Shown here: positions 17,412-25,159 of the stretch, piece by piece | How positions within the stretch are numbered: position 1 is the stretch's first letter | How the letters are laid out: every line of letters starts with the position of its first letter | DNA from: G963666945 sp963666945 | GTDB taxonomy: Bacteria; Bacteroidota; Bacteroidia; Bacteroidales; Marinifilaceae | DNA: 64,000 nt | Assembly: GCA_963666945.2 (NCBI GenBank) | Contig: CAXXRT010000060.1 | Span: 1-64,000, forward strand | Reading direction: 5' to 3' | The notes under the pieces: model-generated | What the model was told of the DNA's origin: nothing | Database searches by the model: none | Seen by the model: only the letters and a program-made list of their open reading frames with translations | Program-made: the position numbers and the translations under genes

Positions 17412-18119
17412 ATGGATGATAAAACAAAAAAAGAGATTAAATTTTTAAAAGTATATTCAGGATTCTTGACAGTTGCTCTTTTGTCCACCATCTTTTATGT
17501 AATGAACCAAACTAAAGAAAGAAACTTTAAAGAAATTAATGTAGAGAGAATTAATATTATTGAAAGTAATGGTGATTTAAAATTAGTTATTAGTAACAGT
17601 AAAAGACAGCATCAAGGAATTATTAATGGAAAACCATTACCAAAAAGAGAAAGACAAGCAGGATTGATTTTTTTCAACTCTGCTGGCGATGAATGTGGAG
17701 GATTGGTATATGATGGAAATGATAAAGAAGCAGGATTAGTTCTTTCAGTAGATAAGTATCGGGATGACCAAGTAATGCAACTGCGATATATTGAGAATAC
17801 AGAAAAGGATGCTAGAACATACGGTATGCAATTTTGGGATTATCCAAAAGAAGATGGATTCCAGGAAAGAAATCAAGCTTTTGAAAATTTGAAAAAGATA
17901 GAAGACAATAAGGAAAAAAGAGCTGCCTATCTAAAAATGAAGCAAGATGGTTTGTTGCCGGAAGATAGAATGTTTGTTGGTAAAAAAATGAACAAGGATG
18001 TAGGATTATTTATTAACGATAATAAAGGCAGACCAAGAATAAAAATATATATAGACAATAATAATAATCCAAAAATAGAACTTCTGAATGAAGAAGGCGA
18101 TATTTTGGTAAAAGAATAA
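17412..18119 (+). CDS. Membrane-anchored hypothetical protein in a cassette
   Basis: 235 residues. A single N-terminal transmembrane segment (about residues 16-34, GFLTVALLSTIFYVMN) precedes a soluble domain with short repeated strand motifs (INVERINIIESNGDLKLVI, GLIFFNSAGDECGGLVY, VGLFINDNKGRPRIKIYI, PKIELLNEEGDI). The pattern suggests a beta-rich fold. No family is recognised. Cassette limits are exact: TTGTAAACA at 17334-17342 is complemented by TGTTTACAA at 18122-18130, just after the stop codon. Confidence 0.65.
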   Translation: MDDKTKKEIKFLKVYSGFLTVALLSTIFYVMNQTKERNFKEINVERINIIESNGDLKLVISNSKRQHQGIINGKPLPKRERQAGLIFFNSAGDECGGLVYDGNDKEAGLVLSVDKYRDDQVMQLRYIENTEKDARTYGMQFWDYPKEDGFQERNQAFENLKKIEDNKEKRAAYLKMKQDGLLPEDRMFVGKKMNKDVGLFINDNKGRPRIKIYIDNNNNPKIELLNEEGDILVKE

Positions 18120-18121
18120 AC

Positions 18122-18144
18122 TGTTTACAATAACTAAGCGTTCG
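18122..18144. repeat. Short attC-like junction
   Basis: TGTTTACAA is the reverse complement of the cassette start. It is followed by TAACTAAGCG and TT. The stretch AACTAAGCGTT is shared with 1825-1835. It directly abuts a group II intron remnant. Confidence 0.5.
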
Positions 18145-18160
18145 AAAACCCTTTTGAAAG

Positions 18161-18298
18161 CTCAATGAAGAACTCTATCGGTAAGCCGTATGAGCGAAAA
18201 GTTTACATACGGTTTGATGCAGGGGGTGCTGAAGGTTAACAAAATTATATTATCTTTATAGTAAATTTAATAGTGTGAGCCTTCAGGCTCTACTCTAC
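18161..18298 (+). mobile_element. Group II intron 3' remnant (domains V and VI)
   Basis: Positions 18183-18215 form a domain V hairpin: AAGCCGTATGAG, GAAA loop, then TTTACATACGGTTT, with the catalytic AGC triad at 18184-18186. Domain VI follows (GGGGGTGCTGAAGG pairing with CCTTCAG), and the intron ends in CTACTCTAC at 18298. No intron-encoded reverse transcriptase or 5' domain is present. A sister remnant is at 24895-25112. Group IIC-attC introns are known to insert at attC sites. Confidence 0.7.
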
Positions 18299-18333
18299 GC
18301 CCCAATAATAAAAACTAATAACATCGAAAAATT

Positions 18334-18786
18334 ATGAGAAAGTTTATTATGCTTTTATTAGTCCTTTTTACTAGTTGCATTAGCACAAATAAACTGTTAA
18401 CATCAATTGAACATTCAGAACATGATAATTATGGATATTCTATTGAAAACCCAATACTAATAGGACATTTCAATAGTTGGCAGAAAAACACTGAAGTAGC
18501 ATTACTGTATTTGTCAAAGTTGATGTACACTAAAAAACCATTACAGTTGGTTTTACATGCTACGGTGGAAAAACCATCAGACCAACCAAGAACAAGGAAA
18601 TCACTTCCACTACGCTACGGTACGCCCTCCAGCTTAGGGGGTGAATTTCTTGATTTATATGTAATGGTGCCAAAGGGAACAACTGATACCCTAAATTTAT
18701 ATTTTGACTTTGAAATAAAAGGTGAAATAAAAATTCCAAAAGGTTTAGAATTTGATATTGATCAAATAAATAACATATATAGATGA
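18334..18786 (+). CDS. Lipoprotein of unknown function
   Basis: 150 residues. The leader MRKFIMLLLVLFTSC has a lipobox with Cys at 15. The mature part ends with strand-rich sequence (LDLYVMVPKGTTDTLNLYF). The codons around PLRYGTPSSLGG (about 18604-18646) are GC-rich and contain an inverted repeat (CCCTCC...AGGGGG), unlike the AT-rich rest of the gene, and look inserted in frame. It starts 36 bases after the group II intron end and is followed by an attC-like site. Confidence 0.55.
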   Translation: MRKFIMLLLVLFTSCISTNKLLTSIEHSEHDNYGYSIENPILIGHFNSWQKNTEVALLYLSKLMYTKKPLQLVLHATVEKPSDQPRTRKSLPLRYGTPSSLGGEFLDLYVMVPKGTTDTLNLYFDFEIKGEIKIPKGLEFDIDQINNIYR

Positions 18787-18807
18787 TTGGCTTAATTAAT
18801 TACTGGT

Positions 18808-18939
18808 GACAACACGATGATAATTAACCATGCGGGCGTTAGGGTTGTATTGAAATTATGAATAAGCAACATACATACGGCAGCTTGAAAGATAGTTGCT
18901 CCGAAATCCGCCCGGTGCATACCGCTTACCGTTGGGTGT
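18808..18939. repeat. attC-like site
   Basis: ACCATGCGGGCG (18827-18838) pairs with CGCCCGGTGCATACC (18909-18923) with a bulge. The core is GTTGGGTGT (18931-18939). It opens with GACAACACGA (18808-18817). Confidence 0.65.
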
Positions 18940-18981
18940 AAACGCAATAAATTTAATTGAAGTGAATCAAATAATAAAAAA

Positions 18982-19394
18982 GTAAATATTCATTATCCTA
19001 ATAGTACAAGACTTGCATTTTTTGATATAAATAAAATGTTGAGCAAGAAGTTTCCCGCGGATTGATTTTTTATAACGAAATGAAGGATGGAGGTTTTTCT
19101 GGTTTAAATAAGTCAGTATACGACATCACTCAAGAAACCATTTGGATTTCTACCAACGTAATAATTAATGATAATAACAAAAATATTATTTATGAGAGCT
19201 ATACGCTAGACGGAAAATTTTTGGGAAGAACAGTAGATGATTCCACAGGTCGATTTACAGGATCAGGATCTACAGTTGACGACAATCCTGATTTTATCGA
19301 TCAAGTGCGTCTACATGGGGCAGGTAAATATAAAATCAAAGCCATTGTTGAGGCAACGGGAGAAGAGTTTACAAGAATTTTGACAATAAAATAA
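18982..19394 (+). pseudogene. Hypothetical protein, frameshifted
   Basis: Protein-like sequence runs in one frame from about 18982 (NIHYPNSTRLAFFDINKM, SKKFPAD, TGA at 19063). It resumes in another frame from 19062 (LIFYNEMKDGGFSGLNK) to the stop at 19394. The C-terminal part (VRLHGAGKYKIKAIVEATGEEF) is plausible folded protein. No true start codon is evident for the first part. The family is not recognised. It sits directly after an attC core, so it was a cassette gene; no attC-like site follows it. Confidence 0.4.
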
Positions 19395-19643
19395 AACAAA
19401 TACGCATTTAAATGCCAAGTGACTATTTCTTACCTTTAATTATAATGAGGGAATAAGTGAGGGGACAGATAATTTTATTTCTACAGCTTTTTTACTATAA
19501 AAAACCATTTGTTTTATATAATTTTGAAAATGTAATCACAGATATTGTTAATTACATATGGATAGATTTTTTCAATATAAAGAGGTGAATTTTGGTAAGA
19601 ATCCATTGATATAGAATAAGAATAAAGAAAGCAATTAAAATAT
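19395..19643. other. Intergenic stretch, end of the cassette run
   Basis: AT-rich with no ORF of note and no attC-like palindrome. The expected closing sequence for the preceding cassette (TTACACCCAA) was not found, so the cassette run appears truncated here, next to the HsdR relic. Confidence 0.4.
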
Positions 19644-19667
19644 ATGGCTAAAAAGAACGGCAACTGA

Positions 19668-20045
19668 AAGGAGAAAAGCATAGAAGAGTCACTTTGGGAT
19701 TCGGCAAATCTTATTTGGGAGGTTCGTAAGGAATTTTCTGCAGGTGATGAGCTGGGTATTGGTTTTGAGGAAAAGGCTTTTTTCGATATGCTGTTGCAGT
19801 TGTGTTATAAATATGATTTTTCTTACCCTGAGGATAAAATGATTGAACTGGCTAAAGCTGTTAAGGGTTTGGTTGATGAGCAGGCAAGTTTTCCGGATTG
19901 GAATAACAGGGATGATATTAAGGCTGCTCTGAAAGTTGGGTTAATAATCCTTCTTGATGAATATGGCTATCCTCCTGTTGAACGTGATGAGGTGTATCAG
20001 GATATTTTTGCTCAGGCCGAGAACTTTAAAAAGAACAGGGTTTAG
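19668..20045 (+). pseudogene. C-terminal remnant of type I restriction subunit HsdR (copy 2)
   Basis: An open frame of 125 residues without its own N-terminus (ESLWDSANLIWEVRKEF, FEEKAFFDMLLQLC, DWNNRDDIKAALKVGL, YGYPPVERDEVYQDIF). This is the helical C-terminal region of HsdR (DUF3387-type). A short ORF with a stop at 19665 interrupts it upstream, and the ATPase and nuclease parts are missing. It is followed after one base by the WYL gene. Copy 1 at 4532-4630 keeps only the last 32 residues. Confidence 0.75.
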
Positions 20046-20046
20046 T

Positions 20047-20946
20047 ATGGCTGATCAGGCGAAGTTTCAAAAGATGTTGGAAGTGCTGCTAATGCTGGAT
20101 TGTAAGTATGGCAGGACCATAGGTGAAATATCTGAGCGTTTTGGTGTTTCCGGGAGGACTGTATATCGTTATTTGGATACTTTTAGGCGTGTTGGTTTTG
20201 TTTTTGAAAATAACGAAGGGTATTTCAAAATTAACAGGGAGGATTCAATGTCTCATGATATTAGTCAGTTGTTGCACTTTTCTGAGGAGGAGGCTTTTAT
20301 TCTGAGTAAGGCTATCCATTCTATTGAGGATGGTTCTGAATTGAAAGATAAGCTGGTCAGGAAATTGTATAGTCTTTATGATTTTGACAGGGTTGTTTAT
20401 GCCATAACTAAAAAGGAGGAGACTGAGAATATCTACAATTTAATTCAGGCTATAAAGCAGCAGAAACAGGTTTTGCTGAAGGGGTATAAATCGGGTCATG
20501 GTAAAAGCATTAGGGACAGACTTGTTGAGCCTGTTGATTTTACTGTTAATTATCTTGGTGTTTGGTGTTACGACACAGAGGATAACAGTAACAAAATGTT
20601 TAAAACAGCCAGGATGAAAGAGGTTCTTGTAATGGAAGAACCTTGGCAGTACAGGCCTTGCCACAAAAAAGGTATTACCGATATATTCCGTATGCAGAGC
20701 TTTGAGCCTGTTTCCGTTCAGTTGAGACTTTCAATTGTGGCCTATAATCTTATTGTTGAGGAATTCCCCTTAAGCGAAAAATATATCAGTAAAATTGACG
20801 ATGAGACATATTTGCTAACTACAGAAGTTGGTAATTTTCTTGGAGTAGGAAGATTTGTATTAGGTCTTCCTGGAGAGATTGAAGTCGTTTATCCTTTCGA
20901 ATTTAAAGAATATCTTAATTCTAAAATTAAAGAAAATATCTTTTAA
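20047..20946 (+). CDS. WYL-domain transcriptional regulator (copy 2)
   Basis: 299 residues from the ATG at 20047. The HTH_11 winged helix (TIGEISERFGVSGRTVYRYL) is at residues about 18-55, followed by a WYL domain (RDRLVEPVDF, YDTEDNSNKM, ARMKEV) and a WCX-like end (LGLPGEIEVVYPFEFKEYL). The start was chosen because the homologous gene at 4632 has the same MADQAKFQ start, one base after the HsdR stop. It is probably the regulator of a lost type I restriction operon. Confidence 0.87.
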   Translation: MADQAKFQKMLEVLLMLDCKYGRTIGEISERFGVSGRTVYRYLDTFRRVGFVFENNEGYFKINREDSMSHDISQLLHFSEEEAFILSKAIHSIEDGSELKDKLVRKLYSLYDFDRVVYAITKKEETENIYNLIQAIKQQKQVLLKGYKSGHGKSIRDRLVEPVDFTVNYLGVWCYDTEDNSNKMFKTARMKEVLVMEEPWQYRPCHKKGITDIFRMQSFEPVSVQLRLSIVAYNLIVEEFPLSEKYISKIDDETYLLTTEVGNFLGVGRFVLGLPGEIEVVYPFEFKEYLNSKIKENIF

Positions 20947-21027
20947 AAATACTTTTTGACGCTGGTTGACATAACGGCGTTGTTTCTTTGTCATTATAAC
21001 TTTAACTGATAAAGAAATTTTGTTACT

Positions 21028-21672
21028 ATGTCAAGAGAACTTAGAATAACCGGAGAAGGGCGATTGTCTTTAAAGCCCGATATAGCAAAGATTAAGCTTC
21101 CTGTTGTGTCAAAAGAATTGGAATATAGGGCAGCTATAGAGGAGCTGAACAAAAAGGTTTTTGCTGTACATGATATTTTAGAAAATAATGGAATTAACAA
21201 GGATTGTCTGCGTACAACTGATTTTCTGATTCGTGAGAATTGGAAATATTTTAAGGACGAAAGACTAAAACCCAAATTTGAAGGTTATACTGCTTCTCAT
21301 GATCTTATACTTGAACTACCTCTGGATAACAGTCTTATGTCTTCTGTTTTAAGTGATTTGACAAATAGAGGACTGGGAATCTCCTTTTCCATAAGCTTTG
21401 ATGTCTCTGATAGGGAGAAGCACAATAAAGAATTAATAAGAAATGCGGTTTTGGATGCTAAAGAGTCGGCAGAAGTAATTGCTGAAGCTTCGGGAATTTC
21501 ATTAAAGGAAATAATAAATATTGATTATTCATTCAGCGAAATTAAATTTCATAATGAGGAAAATGAATATGATATCATGACAAAATGTTGTTGTGATATG
21601 AGTATACCTGATTTTGCTCCTGATGATATTAAAGCAAAAAAGAATATCACTATTATTTGGCTTATTGAGTAG
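21028..21672 (+). CDS. SIMPL (DUF541) domain protein
   Basis: 214 residues. It starts with the typical ITGEGRLSLKPDIAKI strand, has an internal YTASHDLILEL segment, and DAKESAEVIAEASGISLKEI near the end. This is the SIMPL-domain layout. Family members are often periplasmic, but no signal peptide is visible here, so this one is probably cytoplasmic. Its role is unknown. It lies 81 bases downstream of the WYL regulator on the same strand. Confidence 0.8.
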   Translation: MSRELRITGEGRLSLKPDIAKIKLPVVSKELEYRAAIEELNKKVFAVHDILENNGINKDCLRTTDFLIRENWKYFKDERLKPKFEGYTASHDLILELPLDNSLMSSVLSDLTNRGLGISFSISFDVSDREKHNKELIRNAVLDAKESAEVIAEASGISLKEIINIDYSFSEIKFHNEENEYDIMTKCCCDMSIPDFAPDDIKAKKNITIIWLIE

Positions 21673-21888
21673 AATAAATGTAATCTATATTAGATTTTGG
21701 TGGAGCACAATATATAGAGAATAACAGGGCGTATCAAAGATAGTATTGATGCTATTTATATTATGGGGGTTATATTGATCTTTATGTATAGTATGATTTT
21801 TTATATGCCAGCTAACTATAAAATCCATTTATTTTAAATAAATTTGACTGTTTCTGACAAAGATTAAACTAATTTCAATAATAAAGAT

Positions 21889-22179
21889 ATGTATAATTCA
21901 TTATCGGAAATTCAAAGACAAAAATTCTTTGAGATATCAGGAAAAGAATATAAAGAAGGGAAATTAAGAGACAAGCTTTATACCCATAATGCCTATAATG
22001 ATAATATATGGGAACAATATTCTCCGTGGGTTTTTTCGTATGTCATTGAACCCGATACTGGTTATTTTATTTGTGAATTGGCTCATAGAATGACCAATAA
22101 CAGGATATATGGTTGGGATAGGGAAGGTAATGAGTTGGGGACTGAAATAACAGAAAAATATTTTGAAGAACATCTTTAA
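21889..22179 (+). CDS. Hypothetical protein (96 aa)
   Basis: A soluble protein rich in Tyr, Glu and Trp (IWEQYSPWVFSYVIEPDTGY, AHRMTNNRIYGWDREGNEL). Composition and an acceptable ATG at 21889 after AAAGAT support coding. The last lines resemble immunity proteins of contact-dependent systems in general character, but no family is recognised. Confidence 0.55.
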   Translation: MYNSLSEIQRQKFFEISGKEYKEGKLRDKLYTHNAYNDNIWEQYSPWVFSYVIEPDTGYFICELAHRMTNNRIYGWDREGNELGTEITEKYFEEHL

Positions 22180-22354
22180 GAATAAATTGTGCAATATTAA
22201 TAAAAATATTATGTTGTTGATGTAGAAAACATAGTAGCAAAATGTTGATAAGTTTGGAAAATGGAAAATAAAGCCAGCCGTAAATAATGTGTAAAAATAA
22301 TAGCTGAAATATCTGAGAATTAAAGGGCTATAGCTGCTTCAATTTCCTTGTAAT

Positions 22355-22717
22355 TTGACAAGGAAGTGTTTGCAGTCGGTTACTATTCTTATACTCACCG
22401 TTTCGTTTGTGGTGGATATGTGGTTGCCTGGTTTCGATGTGTATTTTCTTGATACTATCTATGTTGATAAGGCTATTCAACGGCATAATCTTATTCAGAC
22501 TATTTCTAGGATTAATAGTAAGTTAGAGGGAAATGATAAGGGACTGGTTGATGACAAGCCAATCTTTAATGGTCTTTTTATATCTACTTTACTGGGAATA
22601 AGTTTGTCAATTTCCAGAGGAATAATATTTGAGCAATTTGGAAGAAAAGGAATTTCAAATGTATTACTACCGGTAGTTTCTCCACAAAAGATACTAAAGT
22701 CTGATGCTATAGGCTAG
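22355..22717 (+). CDS. Hypothetical protein with hydrophobic segments
   Basis: 120 residues starting at a TTG. A hydrophobic N-terminal stretch (SVTILILTVSFVVDMWL) and a second one (GLFISTLLGISLSISRG) flank a soluble segment. The C-terminal end (VLLPVVSPQKILK) and the DNA after it are repeated at 6890-7028, so it belongs to a repeated unit. The start is uncertain, and it may itself be a fragment. No family is recognised. Confidence 0.4.
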   Translation: MTRKCLQSVTILILTVSFVVDMWLPGFDVYFLDTIYVDKAIQRHNLIQTISRINSKLEGNDKGLVDDKPIFNGLFISTLLGISLSISRGIIFEQFGRKGISNVLLPVVSPQKILKSDAIG

Positions 22718-22807
22718 AATATATTATCTGTGTTTATTTTATTTATCATTTATTTTGTTGAGTATAGCTATTTTATTAAATTTGTTTTGCAATTTACTAG
22801 CAAATGA
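22660..22807 (+). repeat. Repeat shared with 6890-7028
   Basis: Roughly 80 percent identical by eye across about 140 bases, covering the end of the ORF at 22355-22717 and its tail to TTTACTAGCAAATG. Confidence 0.6.
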
Positions 22808-22943
22808 AAGCAAAAATACAATTATCTTCAGGTATGCATCACAATCAAAGGGTTGTGTTAATTACTATGGTGTGACTAGGTCAGATGGTGAATTACTATG
22901 GGAAAAAGATAAAACAGAACTTCCAATAAAAATTATTAAATAA
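22755..22943 (+). CDS. Short ORF with signal-like N-terminus, doubtful
   Basis: 62 residues from a TTG. It has a hydrophobic start (IAILLNLFCNLLA) and then SKGCVNYYGVTRSDGELLWEKD, which looks like protein. It begins inside the repeated unit and ends just before an attC-like site, so it may be the surviving 3' part of a cassette gene. Confidence 0.3.
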   Translation: MLSIAILLNLFCNLLANESKNTIIFRYASQSKGCVNYYGVTRSDGELLWEKDKTELPIKIIK

Positions 22944-22959
22944 CTCAAAAAACTACAGG

Positions 22960-23094
22960 TAATATTTTGTATAAGTAATGGCAGGGAAAGCTCTAAATAT
23001 CAAGGTTTGTAGCCCGCTCAAACTGCATAGCGGTATGACAGGAAAGTGCCAAGCAATCAATCTGCCACTACTTATACCGCAAACCGTTGTGTGA
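22960..23094. repeat. attC-like site
   Basis: TTGTATAAGTAATGGCAGG (22967-22985) pairs with CTGCCACTACTTATACC (23062-23078), 15 of 17 matched. The core is GTTGTGTG (23086-23093). The loop of about 75 bases has a further small hairpin. Confidence 0.75.
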
Positions 23095-23205
23095 AAATAT
23101 TAACGAGCATAGTGTAAAGAAATTAGATATTGATTGTTGAAATATTAAGTAAACCATTAATATAAAATATAAAATATAAAATATAAAATATAAAATGAAG
23201 TTACC

Positions 23206-24720
23206 ATGTCATTAAGTCCAAAATTATCAACAACTTTTACCAACACAAAACTTAGAACTCCAGATAATATTTGTGATTTGTCAGGAATGTGTTCGGTATG
23301 CTCAGATAAATGTACAGGTTTGTGTGAGATAGGGCTATCTGCGATTAGAGGAATTGAGGTTGCCTATCCATATAATACAAATAATCAACAGTTTGCATCT
23401 GAAAAAAAATATCCATTTGATTTTTCGCATTTTAATATTAATGGTCGTGTATTTGGTGCAATTGGAGCACCCGAAGATGCAGAACAAACAAATGTTCATT
23501 CAGCAGATATTTCTTACCAAATTGGCTATCAAAACAAGATTAAATTAAAGGCTCCTATAATATTGCCTGCAATGGCAAAATTAAATTGGGAAGATTATTA
23601 TTCAGGTGCTGCTATGGCTGGAGTTATGGTTGTAATAGGGGAAAGTGCCATTAATAAAGATTTGGATTTAAAACATGACAGCAATGGCAAAGTGAAACAT
23701 GCACCTATTCTTGGCAAAATGATTGATTGTTTTAGAAGATTTGAAAAAGGATATGGAGATATTGTATTGCAAGTAAACGCTGATGATATTGTAGTAGGAA
23801 CGGCTGAGTACGCACTAAAAAACTTTGAACTTAGAACCATAGAGATTAAGTTTGGACAGGCAGCAAAAGGAATTCAGCATGTAGTTCCAGTATATTCATA
23901 TGATGAAGCAGTATCCCTTAAAAATAAAGAATATCTGGTTTTTCCAAATCCAATGAACGAAGGGATTAAAGAAGCATTTGATCGTAATGAGGGTTTTCAT
24001 TGTATGCATTGTGGTCGTTTACCTATGTGGAATGAGTCTATACTTGAAAATCTGATAAAGAAATACCGAGAGCTTGGTGCTGATAATATTTTATTTAAGA
24101 TGGCAGGATATGATAAAGAAGACATAAAAAGGGTTATACAGATTGCATCAAAAAATAAAATTGCCTTAATAACCTTTGATGGGGCTGGTGGAGGAACGGG
24201 TCATAGTCCGTGTAAGATGATGAATGAATGGAGCCATCCAACAATTGATTTAGAAAAAATAGTAAATAGTATCATTAAGGAAATAGCCAAAGATGGTGGT
24301 TGGATTCCTGAAATAGCGATAGCAGGTGGTATTGCAATGGAAGATACTATGTTTAAAGCAATAGCCCTTGGTGCACCCAATATTAAAATGGTTGGAATTG
24401 GAAGAGCTGCCATGGCTGCTGCTATGAGCGCGAAGAATATGGGAGAATTGATTAAGGAAGGCAAAACACCTAAAAGTCACCTAGCTTTCGGAAATGAGAT
24501 TGATACAATATTTAAGGATGCAAAATATATTAAAAGCATTTATAAGACTGATGTTAAAACCATATCTTATGGTGCGATTGGTCTTTATTCATATATTAAT
24601 CGCATATCTTTTGGTATGAAATTATTAATGACTCTTAATCGGAAATTTAGTTTAAAATACATCGACCAATCAGATGTTATTCCTTTAACGAAAGAAGCAA
24701 GAGAATACTTATCAGAATAA
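23206..24720 (+). CDS. FMN-binding glutamate synthase-like protein
   Basis: 504 residues. A Cys-rich N-terminal stretch (CDLSGMCSVCSDKCTGLCEIG, split here as CDLSGMC...CSDKC...GLC) may bind an iron-sulphur cluster. The body is the FMN-binding TIM barrel of the glutamate synthase central domain: KFGQAAKG, ITFDGAGGGTGHSP, IAIAGGIAMEDTMFKAIALG and VGIGRAAMAA. Stand-alone proteins of this type lack the glutaminase domain and are of uncertain substrate; some are glutamate synthase-like, others oxidise hydroxy acids. It is a single-gene cassette: the start TTGTGTGAAAATATTA is imperfectly complemented by TAATATTTCATATA at the end. At 1.5 kb it is long for cassette cargo. Confidence 0.87.
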   Translation: MSLSPKLSTTFTNTKLRTPDNICDLSGMCSVCSDKCTGLCEIGLSAIRGIEVAYPYNTNNQQFASEKKYPFDFSHFNINGRVFGAIGAPEDAEQTNVHSADISYQIGYQNKIKLKAPIILPAMAKLNWEDYYSGAAMAGVMVVIGESAINKDLDLKHDSNGKVKHAPILGKMIDCFRRFEKGYGDIVLQVNADDIVVGTAEYALKNFELRTIEIKFGQAAKGIQHVVPVYSYDEAVSLKNKEYLVFPNPMNEGIKEAFDRNEGFHCMHCGRLPMWNESILENLIKKYRELGADNILFKMAGYDKEDIKRVIQIASKNKIALITFDGAGGGTGHSPCKMMNEWSHPTIDLEKIVNSIIKEIAKDGGWIPEIAIAGGIAMEDTMFKAIALGAPNIKMVGIGRAAMAAAMSAKNMGELIKEGKTPKSHLAFGNEIDTIFKDAKYIKSIYKTDVKTISYGAIGLYSYINRISFGMKLLMTLNRKFSLKYIDQSDVIPLTKEAREYLSE

Positions 24721-24771
24721 TAGAGTATTGATTGTTATAAAAAAAAAGATAAAGGAGTAAAAATTTGTACA

Positions 24772-24873
24772 TAATATTTCATATAGGTAATGGCAGGTAA
24801 AGGGTTAAATATCAAGATTTGACAGGGAAGTTCCACGCAATCTGCCACTACTTTACAATTTAACGTTAGTGTG
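24772..24873. repeat. attC-like site
   Basis: ATAGGTAATGGCAGG (24783-24797) pairs with CTGCCACTACTTT (24842-24854). The core is GTTAGTGTG (24865-24873). It is clearly related to the site at 22960-23094. Confidence 0.7.
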
Positions 24874-24894
24874 TCACGAAGCTGTTGTTTTTCA

Positions 24895-25112
24895 GTAAGT
24901 GTAAATCCTCCCTAAGCAATTTGCTGTTCACCTGGAAGAGTTGCAGACAGATAAGCTCGTGAGGGTGACGCTGAAGCTCTCTATACTCTATCGGTAGGCC
25001 GTATGAGCGAAAAGTTCACGTACGGTTTGATGAAGGGGGTGCTGAATGTTTATGAAATTATATTATCTTTATGGCAGATTTAAATAGTGTAAGCCTTCAG
25101 TATCTGATCTAC
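24895..25112 (+). mobile_element. Group II intron 3' remnant (domains V and VI), copy 2
   Basis: The domain V-like hairpin lies at 24996-25028 (GGCCGTATGAGCGAAAAG, TTCACGTACGGTTT). Its triad reads GGC instead of AGC. The domain VI-like segment GGGGGTGCTGAA pairs weakly with CTTCAG, and the end is GATCTACT near 25112. Compared with the copy at 18161-18298 it is more decayed but keeps about 90 more bases upstream. No reverse transcriptase is present. It begins within about 25 bases of an attC core. Confidence 0.6.
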
Positions 25113-25159
25113 TAATTCATTTCTAAAATATTGCTTATATAAAAACAATAAGGACAAAA

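Noticed and set aside
728..24873. The palindromes were considered as ordinary transcription terminators or REP elements.
   Set aside because: They lack U tracts, differ in sequence from one another, share a GTT core, and their outer arms match the start of the same cassette; terminators and REPs do not predict that.
18161..25112. The domain V-like hairpins were considered as riboswitches.
   Set aside because: They match the group II domain V pattern with a GAAA loop and a CTACTCTAC end and do not lie in front of related genes.
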